Positions 53,134-60,712 of a stretch of DNA of 64,000 nucleotides are shown in pieces; the first letter of the stretch is position 1, and each line of letters starts with the position of its first letter. Position numbers and translations under genes: made by a program. The stretch comes from Hyphomicrobium_A sp963812795. GTDB taxonomy: Bacteria; Pseudomonadota; Alphaproteobacteria; Rhizobiales; Hyphomicrobiaceae. The notes under the pieces are model-generated. The model was not told where the DNA came from. It worked only from the letters and a program-made list of their open reading frames with translations, and did not search any database. Location of the stretch: contig CAWEWG010000008.1 of assembly GCA_963812795.1 (NCBI GenBank), forward strand, positions 62,001 through 126,000, given 5' to 3'.

Positions 53134-54326
53134 CGGCTGAACACTCCTGCGGGATCGATGCGCGTCACCTTGAAGATCGCCGATACGGCGGCGATGGCGC
53201 ACATTCCAATGGTCAATGCGAAGAGAAGCACGGCAAGGCCGGGCGTCATGATGATGAACAACGTCGAATCCTTGGACGCCCAGATCACAAGCAACGAGAT
53301 GACCATGCCGATGACATAGCCGACGAGAGCGCTGAGCATCGCCTGGATGAGGATGACCTTGTGGATGTAGCCGGCCGAGGCGCCGAGCGCGCGCAAGGTG
53401 GCGAACTCGTTCAAGTGGTCCTTGGTGCTCGAGTAGAGCGTCTGTGCGACGATGACGACGCCAACGATCATGCCGAGCGCGGCACCGGCGATCAACGCGG
53501 CGCCGGCACCGGTCTGGAACAACCAGTAGTCGACGCTAAGATTGCGGAATTCCTGCTGGGTCAGCACCTCGCGATCCGGCAGCCGCGCTTTCAGATCGGC
53601 TCGCACCTTTTCGAGATCAGCGCCGGGAGCGAGGCGTATGAGGGCATACGAGGCCTGGTTGGCGGGGGCATCGAGCAGCATGCGCGCCAGCTTCAGCGAG
53701 GTGAACACATAGGGCAGCGTGGTGAAGGAGCGAATGCCGTGGGTGATAGCGGCGATTTTCACGCGCACGCCGTTGAGCTCCGCGGACTCGCCGTTCTTCT
53801 CGACGCCGAGATCCTTGAAATACGTGTCGTCGACGGCGACGGCGAGCGGCGCTTCGAGATCGCCGAGGCTGCCTTCGATGAGGTTCCACGGTTTCAGCGT
53901 GCCGTTCTTGTGATCGGAACCGACCAGCAGCACGGCGGTGGAGCCGCCCTTGGGTTTGCGCCAGGCGGCAAAGCCGACGACCAGCTCCTCGCTGTCTGCA
54001 ACGCCCGCGGTCGAGAGCACGGAATGCTTCTCATGCCCGATCAGCAGCGAGGGATCATCGAAGCTCTTGGTGCCGAGCGGCGCGACCCACAGGTCGCCCT
54101 TCGCCTGGTCGAGCATGGCGGCGATCATGCGCTCCGAGCCGATGTAGAGGCCGCACTGCACGGCGACGAGCACGACAGAGAAGACGATGCCGGTGAGCGT
54201 GACGATAAGGCTGAGACGGTCGTGAAACAGGTTTCGGTAGGCAAGCTTGGCCGCCATCTTGACGGCCTTCGGCTTGCCCTGAGGAGTTTGCGCCGCGAGC
54301 GGCATAGTGTCGGCATGCGCCTGCAT
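53130..54326 (-). CDS. FtsX-like permease of DevBCA-type ABC exporter
   Basis: A 398-residue membrane protein of the DevC/MacB permease type. It has one N-terminal helix (LIVTLTGIVFSVVLVAVQCG), a periplasmic domain of about 220 residues, and three C-terminal helices (GAALGMIVGVVIVAQTLYSS, VILIQAMLSALVGYVIGMVI, GLAVLLFALTIGMCAIAAVS) with the FtsX block STKDHLNEFATLRALGASAG. First gene of the three-gene operon. In cyanobacteria DevBCA exports glycolipids; the cargo here is unknown. Confidence 0.88.
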   Translation of the reverse strand: MQAHADTMPLAAQTPQGKPKAVKMAAKLAYRNLFHDRLSLIVTLTGIVFSVVLVAVQCGLYIGSERMIAAMLDQAKGDLWVAPLGTKSFDDPSLLIGHEKHSVLSTAGVADSEELVVGFAAWRKPKGGSTAVLLVGSDHKNGTLKPWNLIEGSLGDLEAPLAVAVDDTYFKDLGVEKNGESAELNGVRVKIAAITHGIRSFTTLPYVFTSLKLARMLLDAPANQASYALIRLAPGADLEKVRADLKARLPDREVLTQQEFRNLSVDYWLFQTGAGAALIAGAALGMIVGVVIVAQTLYSSTKDHLNEFATLRALGASAGYIHKVILIQAMLSALVGYVIGMVISLLVIWASKDSTLFIIMTPGLAVLLFALTIGMCAIAAVSAIFKVTRIDPAGVFSR

Positions 54327-54465
54327 CGGTGATCCCTTCGCCCCGCGTAATGCATTGCGGTGGTTTATGGCGGTCTGTTGAAATATGCCCGGCCGGTGCC
54401 GGAGATTGTCATGAAGCCGCGAGCCGGTCCATCAACCGGCTCGCCGCCTATCGGAAGGTCAATTC

Positions 54466-54981
54466 TTACTCGCAGGGCACACTGAGCGTCATGCCAACGG
54501 AGGGAAAGAACTTCTTGCAGTCAAGCTTCGCCGCCTTTTCCGGCTTGGAAACCGCGGGTTTGGCTTCGACGGTCTTGGTCTCGGCCTTGACCTCGACGGG
54601 CGTCACCGTCTCAGGGTCGACCGCGGCCGTGGAATCCAGCGCCGCCGTGGTGATCGACGAGTTCTCGTTTTCGGCGATCACGTCGGCCTCGACGACCGGC
54701 GCCGTGGCGACGACCTCCGGCTTGGCAACCTTCTCGACCTTGGCCACCTTCGGCTCGGAGACCTTGCGCTTGGCGACGTAGACCTTTTCCTTCTTCACGC
54801 GGCGCGCGATGTAGCGCTTGCGGTGGTAGTGCTTCTTGTAGCCGCCGCCGTTGCCGTGCGCGAATGACGGGCCGCCGAAGCCGAAGCCGATGCCGATGCG
54901 CAGGCCGGCTTCCGCGGTGGACGAGTACATGGTCGCGACCGCGATGAGCGCGGCGATGAGGGCGACCGGTAACTTAGACAT
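54466..54981 (-). CDS. Exported CX14C / VGMTLSVPC protein, array member A
   Basis: A 171-residue protein: signal peptide (LIAALIAVATMYSSTAEA), then GLRIGIGFGFGG, a His/Lys-rich segment (GYKKHYHRKRYIARRVKKEK), a Val/Ala/Glu/Lys-rich disordered linker and two conserved motifs. These are ENSSITT (residues 106-112) and the C-terminal CKKFFPSVGMTLSVPC (C155 to C170). I know no name for this family. The terminal cysteines, always 15 apart, may form a disulfide loop. An imperfect copy of the shared palindrome lies 99 bases upstream of the ATG. Confidence 0.75.
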   Translation of the reverse strand: MSKLPVALIAALIAVATMYSSTAEAGLRIGIGFGFGGPSFAHGNGGGYKKHYHRKRYIARRVKKEKVYVAKRKVSEPKVAKVEKVAKPEVVATAPVVEADVIAENENSSITTAALDSTAAVDPETVTPVEVKAETKTVEAKPAVSKPEKAAKLDCKKFFPSVGMTLSVPCE

Positions 54982-55080
54982 TTTCTGCTTCCTCCAGTGG
55001 ATGCAAGCTTGTGTTTCATCGATGAGCCGACGTTCGATCGCTCACCTTGCCGCCATAGTGGCGGGGTCGGCGCGTGGACG

Positions 55081-55098
55081 CTGTTCCGACAGGGACAT
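55081..55098. promoter_or_regulatory. CTGTTCCG palindrome upstream of array member A
   Basis: CTGTTCCGACAGGGACAT keeps the left half exactly and a diverged right half (aGGgACAt against CGGAACAG). It is the weakest of the four array copies, 99 bases before the member A start codon. Confidence 0.5.
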
Positions 55099-55177
55099 GC
55101 GAGAAAGAATTCGCGAGGCGCGTATTGGCCAAACGAAAGCGGCCCCGGAGGATGTCCGGGGCCGCTGGTCGTTGGAG

Positions 55178-55675
55178 TTATTTCTGTCCGCAGGGGACGC
55201 TGAGTGTCATGCCGACCGAAGCGAAGAAGGTCTTGCAGCCAAGGTCGCCGGCGGTGGCCACCTTTTGCTCGGCTTTCTTGGCCGGCTTCTCGGCGACCTT
55301 CTTTTCCGTCTTCGGCTTCTTGACCTCGGCAACCTTCTCCTCGGTGGTGATCGACGAGTTCTCGATCTGGGCGACGTCCGCGGTTTCTTCGATCGGCTCG
55401 GCAGCCGGCGCTTCGGTCTCGGCCTTGGCCACGACGGCCGGCTTGGAGACGGTGCGGCTGGCGACCTCTGCCCGCGGCTTGGAGCGGCGAACCGATTGGT
55501 ATCTGGCCCGGCGATAGACGCGGGAGGCGCCACCACCACCGCCGCAACCGGCCTTGTGCACCTCCGAGAAGTCGGCGGGGGCCTTGATGCGAACGTTAAA
55601 GCCGGCTTCGGCGCCGGACGCGATCGCGGTCACGGCGAGCAGGGTGGCGGCGATCACGGTGAGTAGCTTGTTCAT
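55178..55675 (-). CDS. Exported CX14C / VGMTLSVPC protein, array member B
   Basis: A 165-residue protein with signal peptide (LTVIAATLLAVTAIASGAEA), a Gly-rich patch (CGGGGGASRVYRRARYQSVR), a long Lys/Glu/Ala/Val-rich linker, ENSSITT (residues 105-111) and C-terminal CKTFFASVGMTLSVPC (C147 to C162), with three extra residues (GQK) after the last cysteine. A third cysteine lies at position 44. The start ATG 55675 is set by the signal peptide. Confidence 0.75.
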   Translation of the reverse strand: MNKLLTVIAATLLAVTAIASGAEAGFNVRIKAPADFSEVHKAGCGGGGGASRVYRRARYQSVRRSKPRAEVASRTVSKPAVVAKAETEAPAAEPIEETADVAQIENSSITTEEKVAEVKKPKTEKKVAEKPAKKAEQKVATAGDLGCKTFFASVGMTLSVPCGQK

Positions 55676-55738
55676 GGTCGTCTCCAGAAGGTTGGTGTTC
55701 ATCACTGAGGCCAAGATGCGCGAAGCCCCGTGCCGGCG

Positions 55739-55756
55739 CTGTCCCTGGCGGAACAA
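55739..55756. promoter_or_regulatory. CTGTTCCG palindrome upstream of array member B
   Basis: CTGTCCCTGGCGGAACAA has an intact right half (CGGAACA) and two changes on the left. It stands 63 bases before the member B start codon. Confidence 0.5.
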
Positions 55757-55851
55757 GCGCGAAATTTCCGTCGCGGCCGTTCGCGGCGGGCAAAAAAAAT
55801 CCCGGCGCGAGGCCGGGATGCAGTTGCTGGAGGTCGGGGTGGGTAAAGGGG

Positions 55852-56349
55852 TCAGTCGCAGGGCACCGACAGGGTCATGCCGACGGCGGGCAGGTACGCC
55901 TTGCAGCCAATGGACTTGACGGGCCGCACGTAGCTGTCGTCCTCGGCGACTTCGCGCCGGCTGGAGTCCGAGCCCGTGGAAATCGAAGAGTTCTCGTTGG
56001 CGACCTTGATGCGCGGCGACGGGCTCTGCGTGCGCGGCGTAGGATCGGGCTTCGGCTCGGCCGTTTGCCGTTCGGCAGCCGAAGACTCGGACGACCGCTT
56101 CGCCTGGGCAGCCTTGGCTTGAGCGGCTTGCTCACGGCGGCTTGCAGATCGCAAACCCGAGCCGCGGCCTCCGGAATTGTAGGCCTCCTCGGCGGCTTCC
56201 TCGCGCGCAGCCTGGCGTTCATAGGCGCGCTCATAGGCGGCTTCTTGCGCCTCGTAGGCACAATCCTCGTCACAAGCATGGGCGCCGGCGCTGAAGGAGG
56301 CGCTTAGGGCCATGCAGGCGGCGGCCGCCACGGTCAATGTCTTGATCAT
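55852..56349 (-). CDS. Exported CX14C / VGMTLSVPC protein, array member C
   Basis: A 165-residue protein, the most divergent member. The signal peptide (VAAAACMALSASFSAGAHA) is followed by CDEDC and a Glu/Ala/Tyr/Arg helix (YEAQEAAYERAYERQAAREE) not seen in the others. The shared motifs remain: ENSSIST (residues 119-125) and CKAYLPAVGMTLSVPC (C149 to C164). Retention of both motifs despite a different body suggests that they carry the common function. Confidence 0.75.
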   Translation of the reverse strand: MIKTLTVAAAACMALSASFSAGAHACDEDCAYEAQEAAYERAYERQAAREEAAEEAYNSGGRGSGLRSASRREQAAQAKAAQAKRSSESSAAERQTAEPKPDPTPRTQSPSPRIKVANENSSISTGSDSSRREVAEDDSYVRPVKSIGCKAYLPAVGMTLSVPCD

Positions 56350-56404
56350 CGTCGTCCCCAAAGTTTGCATCGCGCACAATGATGCCGGGGCGCGGTTGTT
56401 CGGG

Positions 56405-56422
56405 CTGTTCCGGGCGTAACAC
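56405..56422. promoter_or_regulatory. CTGTTCCG palindrome upstream of array member C
   Basis: CTGTTCCGGGCGTAACAC matches the consensus at 16 of 18 positions and lies 55 bases before the member C start codon. Confidence 0.55.
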
Positions 56423-56530
56423 GTGCGCTTTGCGCCGCATGGAGAGCGCCCGGCCGCGCCACAAAACAATCGATCCCGGCGGTGAGGCCGGGATCGATGA
56501 AACTTTGGACGTTTGAAGCGCCGCTGCGGC

Positions 56531-57067
56531 CTACTCGCAGGGGGCCGAGAGGGTCATGCCGACCGAGGGGAAGAACTTCTTGCAGTCGAGGTTCTTCGTC
56601 TCCTGGCTGGCCGTGTCGATCTTCTTTGAGGCATCGGCGGTCGTCGCTGAGGTGAGCGAGATCGATGAATTCTCCGACTGGGCAGCGGCGAGGTCGGTCG
56701 AACCGTTGGTCACCGGCGACACGGGCGCGCCGTCCTCGGTGGCGATGCCGCTGGCTTCGGTGCTGGCGGCGACGGCCGGAGCGGTCTCGGCCGGCTCCTT
56801 GGAGGCTTCCTGCGTCGGCTCCGACTTCGACTTCTTGGCGGTGCGTGACGGGGCCTTCTCGCGGCGGGAAGCGCGCTCTTTCTTGCGCGAGGTGTACTCG
56901 CGTGCCTCGCTACGGCGGTTGCTGCCGTTGGACATTGCGCCCAGAGCACCGAGGGCGATACCGCCGACACCGATGCCGATGCCAACCCGCATCCCGGCCT
57001 GTGCCGTCGCCGCGAAGGAGGAAATTGCGAAGATGAGGGCGGTGGCGAGGGCGAGCAGCTTAGTCAT
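56531..57067 (-). CDS. Exported CX14C / VGMTLSVPC protein, array member D
   Basis: A 178-residue protein, closest to member A: signal peptide (ALATALIFAISSFAATAQA), GMRVGIGIGVGG, an Arg/Lys/Ser-rich segment, a low-complexity Ala/Glu/Thr/Ser linker, ENSSISL (residues 132-138) and C-terminal CKKFFPSVGMTLSAPC (C162 to C177). The glycine-rich block after the signal peptide is shared only with A. The start ATG 57067 is set by the signal peptide. Confidence 0.75.
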   Translation of the reverse strand: MTKLLALATALIFAISSFAATAQAGMRVGIGIGVGGIALGALGAMSNGSNRRSEAREYTSRKKERASRREKAPSRTAKKSKSEPTQEASKEPAETAPAVAASTEASGIATEDGAPVSPVTNGSTDLAAAQSENSSISLTSATTADASKKIDTASQETKNLDCKKFFPSVGMTLSAPCE

Positions 57068-57146
57068 GACTTTCTCCGTCGGTTCAGTGCTTGGTGCCCG
57101 GCTGGGCTTCCATGACGCTGAGAGTGACGCGAACGCCATCATGCCG

Positions 57147-57164
57147 CTGTTCCGGTCGGAACAG
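57147..57164. promoter_or_regulatory. Perfect CTGTTCCG-GT-CGGAACAG palindrome upstream of array member D
   Basis: Eight bases pair exactly on each side of a 2-base centre. It lies 79 bases before the member D start codon and is one of two perfect copies in the window. Confidence 0.65.
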
Positions 57165-57364
57165 GACAAAAATCTTCAGCCTCCGCGCCGGCAAAAGCGC
57201 CTGCGGACCGGCTATCTGGGCGAATATCGAGCAGCGTCAAAATGTTGGCACTGGAACCGGTGGATCGTCTTTTTTTGCTCCTAGCTTGGCGGTTGAAGAC
57301 GGCGCGGCACGGCGCCGACGCGAAAGGTACGTGAAGGGATGGTAGGGGGGCTGACCCGGCGAAG

Positions 57365-57382
57365 CTGTTCCGGGCGGAACAG
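57365..57382. promoter_or_regulatory. Second perfect copy, CTGTTCCG-GG-CGGAACAG
   Basis: Identical in both half sites to the copy at 57147. It is about 300 bases upstream of member D and 206 bases upstream of the Rrf2 start, so it may serve either gene. Confidence 0.6.
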
Positions 57383-57588
57383 GGTGGCTAGTGGTGCACG
57401 CAAACAGCGTCGCCCACGGAATAACATCGCGGTTAGAATTGTGCTGCCGTACGGGCGCTTAGCCTGCTAGGGTAGGGGTTAGGAGACGGAATGCGTGCTC
57501 ATTCCCGATCCGGCGGGCGCGCGGGCAGTTGCCAAGCCGGTTCGATCGACGTAACGCTGGCAAAACCTCGGACAAGATTCAGATTCGC

Positions 57589-58074
57589 ATGCGCCTCAAC
57601 AAATCCACGAGCCACGCCGTTCGCATCTTGATCGACTGCGCCAAGGCGGAAGGCCGGCTCATCAAGGTCGCCGAGATCGCCGAGCGGCTCGAGATCACCC
57701 CGCAGAACGCCTTCAAGATCGTGCATATGCTGTCGAAGGCCGGCTTCCTCGGCTCGGTACGCGGACGCCACGGCGGCGTGCGACTGGCCCGCCCGGCGGC
57801 GAAGATCCGCATCGGTGATGTGGTGCGCTCGATCGAGACCATGGGCCCCGAGGAGAAGGGCGCCGGCGGCCGCGGCAGCCTGCACCGCATCGTCGACGAC
57901 GCCCTGGATGCCTTCATCAGCGTGCTCGACCAGCACACCCTCGAAGACATGGCCGCCGCCCACCAGGCGCAGGCGAGCCGCGACTCCGGCGGCCGCAGCG
58001 GCAAGAATCCCCTGCGCGCCCCCGCGTCCCGCACCCGGCGCGGCCAGCAGTCGGCCCCGCGGGCGCTTGGTTAA
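57589..58074 (+). CDS. Rrf2-family transcriptional regulator without Fe-S cysteines
   Basis: A 161-residue winged-helix regulator: MRLNKSTSHAVRILIDCAKA, IKVAEIAERLEITPQNAFKI, MLSKAGFLGSVRGRHGGVRL and IGDVVRSIETM follow Rrf2/IscR/NsrR closely. The usual three cysteines after the wing are absent; the only cysteine (LIDCAKA) is in helix 1. So it should not hold an Fe-S cluster in the normal way. A basic tail of about 35 residues ends it. It is next to bfd and bfr. Confidence 0.85.
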   Translation: MRLNKSTSHAVRILIDCAKAEGRLIKVAEIAERLEITPQNAFKIVHMLSKAGFLGSVRGRHGGVRLARPAAKIRIGDVVRSIETMGPEEKGAGGRGSLHRIVDDALDAFISVLDQHTLEDMAAAHQAQASRDSGGRSGKNPLRAPASRTRRGQQSAPRALG

Positions 58075-58236
58075 CGCCACGGTTGTAACCGGCGGAACTG
58101 CGCCCTCACGGCCGCTCGCTAAAACGTGCGGCGTATCAGCCCTTGACATACGCTGCCGGGGCTTCAAAAGTTGAAATCGACTTTCCATATTTAAGGCTCG
58201 CGCGGCCTTGGAGAAAACGCGCGCAAGGGTGCTCCG

Positions 58237-58578
58237 ATGATCGTCTGTTCCTGTACCGTCATTTCTGACCGCGACATCGAAGGTGCGCTGCTCGAAATCT
58301 TGCGCGCGCCTGATGCGCCAATTCCGACTCCCGGCATCGTCTATCGTCATCTCTCCAAGCGGATGAACTGCTGCGGCTGCGCGCCGCTCGCCGTCGAGAC
58401 GATTTACAACAAGGTTGAAGAGCTCGAGAAGAAAGGGCTGATTTGCCCCACCATTTGCGCATCGACGCGCAGCAAGCTTCTCGAGTTCACCTCGCGCCGT
58501 TCGATCTCGCGCAGCGGCGCGAAGAATTCTGAGTCGGAGACTCAGGGTTCAGAGGATAGCGTTCGCAAAATTGCCTGA
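58237..58578 (+). CDS. bfd: Bacterioferritin-associated ferredoxin-like [2Fe-2S] protein
   Basis: A 113-residue protein whose first 75 residues match Bfd: C4 and C6 in MIVCSCTVIS and the CxxC pair C45/C48 in KRMNCCGCAPL, ligands of a [2Fe-2S] cluster. Bfd delivers electrons to release iron from bacterioferritin. It is longer than E. coli Bfd (64 residues), with an insert before the second pair and a Ser-rich tail. The bfr gene follows 163 bases later. A TTGACA at 58143 may be its -35 element. Confidence 0.8.
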   Translation: MIVCSCTVISDRDIEGALLEILRAPDAPIPTPGIVYRHLSKRMNCCGCAPLAVETIYNKVEELEKKGLICPTICASTRSKLLEFTSRRSISRSGAKNSESETQGSEDSVRKIA

Positions 58579-58741
58579 GCGAGCGCGTCGGCGTTTTTTA
58601 CGCTGGCATCGTCTGCATTAACCAACCACAATCGCCCTCGCGTCCTCGTTCGAGGAACGCTGCACTGAGTCATGTCGCGGCCAGCCCGCCGATTACTCAG
58701 CTATCCCAATACGAATCCGCCAGGCACGGAAGAGGGCAGCC

Positions 58742-59239
58742 ATGAAAGGCAATAAGGAAGTTATCGATGCGCTGAATTTTGCTCTGAAGTTGGAGCTCGG
58801 CGCGGTCAATCAGTACTGGCTGCATTATCGTCGTCTCGACGACTGGGGCTACACGAAGATCGCCAAGAAGGAGCGCGAAGAGTCCATCGAGGAGATGCAT
58901 CACGCCGACAAGCTGATCACGCGCATCATTTTCCTCGAGGGCTTCCCCAAGATGCAGGAGATCGCACCGATGATGATCGGCGAGAACCTGAAGGAAGTTC
59001 TCGAGTGTGACCTGAAGGGCGAGTACATCGCGCAGGAGTTCTACTCCAAGGCGCGCGAGCTGTGCCGGCAGCACAAGGACTATGTGTCCATGGACCTGTT
59101 CGAGGAGCTGCTCAAGGATGAGGAGGGCCACATCGACTTCATCGAGACGCAGCTCGATCTATTGAAGAGCATCGGTATTCAGAACTACGGGCAACTGCAG
59201 GCCGCCTCGGCCGACAAGGTCGAAGGCCACGCGGACTGA
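58742..59239 (+). CDS. bfr: Bacterioferritin
   Basis: A 24-subunit heme-containing iron store. At 165 residues it aligns without gaps to E. coli Bfr over the core: ferroxidase ligands E18, E51 and H54, the heme ligand M52 in EEMHHADKLITRI, and E127-H130 in KDEEGHIDF. The C-terminus has a short extension. With bfd upstream it forms an iron storage and release pair. I saw no certain Irr or Fur box. Confidence 0.95.
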   Translation: MKGNKEVIDALNFALKLELGAVNQYWLHYRRLDDWGYTKIAKKEREESIEEMHHADKLITRIIFLEGFPKMQEIAPMMIGENLKEVLECDLKGEYIAQEFYSKARELCRQHKDYVSMDLFEELLKDEEGHIDFIETQLDLLKSIGIQNYGQLQAASADKVEGHAD

Positions 59240-59254
59240 GTGCGCAGAGGCGGC

Positions 59255-60601
59255 TTAGGAGCCGTAGCGTTCGGCATCGAGGGCGCGGAAGTGTCCGCGC
59301 CCTTGCAGCCAAACCATCAGCATCAGCGCCGGGATGGCGGTGAGCGAGGTGCCGAGGAAAAACAGCGGCCAGCCAAGCGCCGCGGCGGCAAACCCGGTTC
59401 CAGCCGAGAACAGCGTGCGCCCCGTCGAGGCGAGCGCCGTGAGCAGCGCGTATTGCGTCGCCGTGTGCAGTGGATTGCGGCAGAGCGCCGAGAGGTAGGC
59501 GACGAAGATCACCGTGCCGATGGCGCCGCAGAAGTTCTCGACGATGATGGCGACGGTCAGCGCCTCGGGGCTCGGGGTCTGGTAGCCGAGCCAGATGAAC
59601 GCCAGGTTGGAGAACATCTGCAGGAAGGCGGCGATCCACAGCGCGGTGACGAGGGGCAGCGCGCGCGCCACTGCCCCGCCGACAAAGCCCCCGACCAGCA
59701 GCGCGGCGAGGCCGACGCCTTTGACGATCGCCGCGTACATGGCCTTCGTGTAGCCGAGCGACAATACGAACGGCGCCGTCATCGTACCCGCGAGCGCGTC
59801 GCACAGTTTGAACAGGATGACGAACAGCAGGATGGCGATTGCCGCATCGCGAACGAGGAACTCAGAAAAGGAATCCCGCGCGGTCGCATAAAGACGCTCG
59901 ATCGGACTTCCTTGGGGCGCATCGCGGAGATCCGTCTTCGGCTCGCGCGCGACGAGTGCCGCGAACAATCCGACGAGCACCAGCAGAGCCGCGGCGGCAT
60001 AGGCGAGCGGCCACACCGCTTCTTTCGACAGGCCGTACGATTCGAGCCACGCACTGAAGCCGATGACGCCGGCGCCCGAGGCGAGCATGCCGATGCGATA
60101 GGCGGCGACGTAACCCGCCATGCCCGCCGCCTGCTCGTCTACGGGCAGGCTCTGCACGCGATAGGCATCGACGACGATGTCCTGCGTCGCCGAGGCAAAA
60201 GCGACGATGAGTGCGCCCAGGCCGATCATCCACGGCGCATTTATGGGATCGCGCGTGCCGAGGAAGACAATTGCCGCCATCAGGACGAGCTGCGAGGCGA
60301 TGAGCCAGGCGCGGCGCCTTCCGAAGCGACGTGAGAGGCCCGGCACCTGCCAAGCGTCCACCACCGGCGCCCAGATGAATTTCAGGGTGTAGGGGAGGCC
60401 GGCCAGCGACAAAAGACCGATCGTCCCCAGGTCGACGCCGCTGTCCGACATCCACACGCGCAGCGTCTCGCCCGAGAGTGCCAGCGGCAGACCGGCGGAA
60501 AAGCCGAGCAGCATGACGACGAGCACGCCGGGGCGCAGGTAGACCGTCAGGGCGGAGAGGTATGATGGTTTCTGCGGATCGCTTGTCGTCGGGGCGCTCA
60601 T
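59255..60601 (-). CDS. AmpG-like MFS permease (muropeptide transporter family)
   Basis: A 448-residue, 12-helix transporter. The N-terminal block GFSAGLPLALSGETLRVWMS, GLPYTLKFIWAPVVDAW and the loop GRRRAWLIASQLVLMAAIVF are AmpG hallmarks, as is TQDIVVDAYRVQSLP. AmpG imports anhydromuropeptides for cell wall recycling in exchange with protons. It converges on bfr and is divergent from glpK. Some alphaproteobacteria have several AmpG paralogues, so the exact substrate is not certain. Confidence 0.88.
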   Translation of the reverse strand: MSAPTTSDPQKPSYLSALTVYLRPGVLVVMLLGFSAGLPLALSGETLRVWMSDSGVDLGTIGLLSLAGLPYTLKFIWAPVVDAWQVPGLSRRFGRRRAWLIASQLVLMAAIVFLGTRDPINAPWMIGLGALIVAFASATQDIVVDAYRVQSLPVDEQAAGMAGYVAAYRIGMLASGAGVIGFSAWLESYGLSKEAVWPLAYAAAALLVLVGLFAALVAREPKTDLRDAPQGSPIERLYATARDSFSEFLVRDAAIAILLFVILFKLCDALAGTMTAPFVLSLGYTKAMYAAIVKGVGLAALLVGGFVGGAVARALPLVTALWIAAFLQMFSNLAFIWLGYQTPSPEALTVAIIVENFCGAIGTVIFVAYLSALCRNPLHTATQYALLTALASTGRTLFSAGTGFAAAALGWPLFFLGTSLTAIPALMLMVWLQGRGHFRALDAERYGS

Positions 60602-60712
60602 ACGTGGATCGGCTCCGATGGGAATGGCGGGCAGGGCTTGCTACTAAGGCGTGGCGCATCTGTCGATGGCAGAAGTGACCGCAGTGCGGCGTTAAGCAAC
60701 CGGGAGGGCGGC

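Larger units (their letters stand above)
57068..57588. other. Regulatory intergenic region of about 520 bases between member D and the Rrf2 gene
   Basis: No gene is evident. The stretch contains two perfect CTGTTCCG-NN-CGGAACAG palindromes, 200 bases apart. The member D promoter should lie near 57100-57160, and the Rrf2 promoter on the other strand nearer 57500. A short T/C-rich piece near 57270 separates them. Confidence 0.5.

Noticed and set aside
54466..57067. Array proteins as bacteriocin or leader-peptide precursors
   Set aside because: They have ordinary Sec signal peptides, no GG leader, and no modification or immunity genes adjacent.
57147..57164. LexA-type SOS box
   Set aside because: Alphaproteobacterial LexA sites are direct GTTC-N7-GTTC repeats; this is an inverted repeat with a 2-base centre.
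57147..57382. GGAAC in the palindromes as EcfG (general stress sigma) -35 elements
   Set aside because: On neither strand is there a CGTT-type -10 at the expected 16-18 bases; the symmetric dyad fits an operator better.
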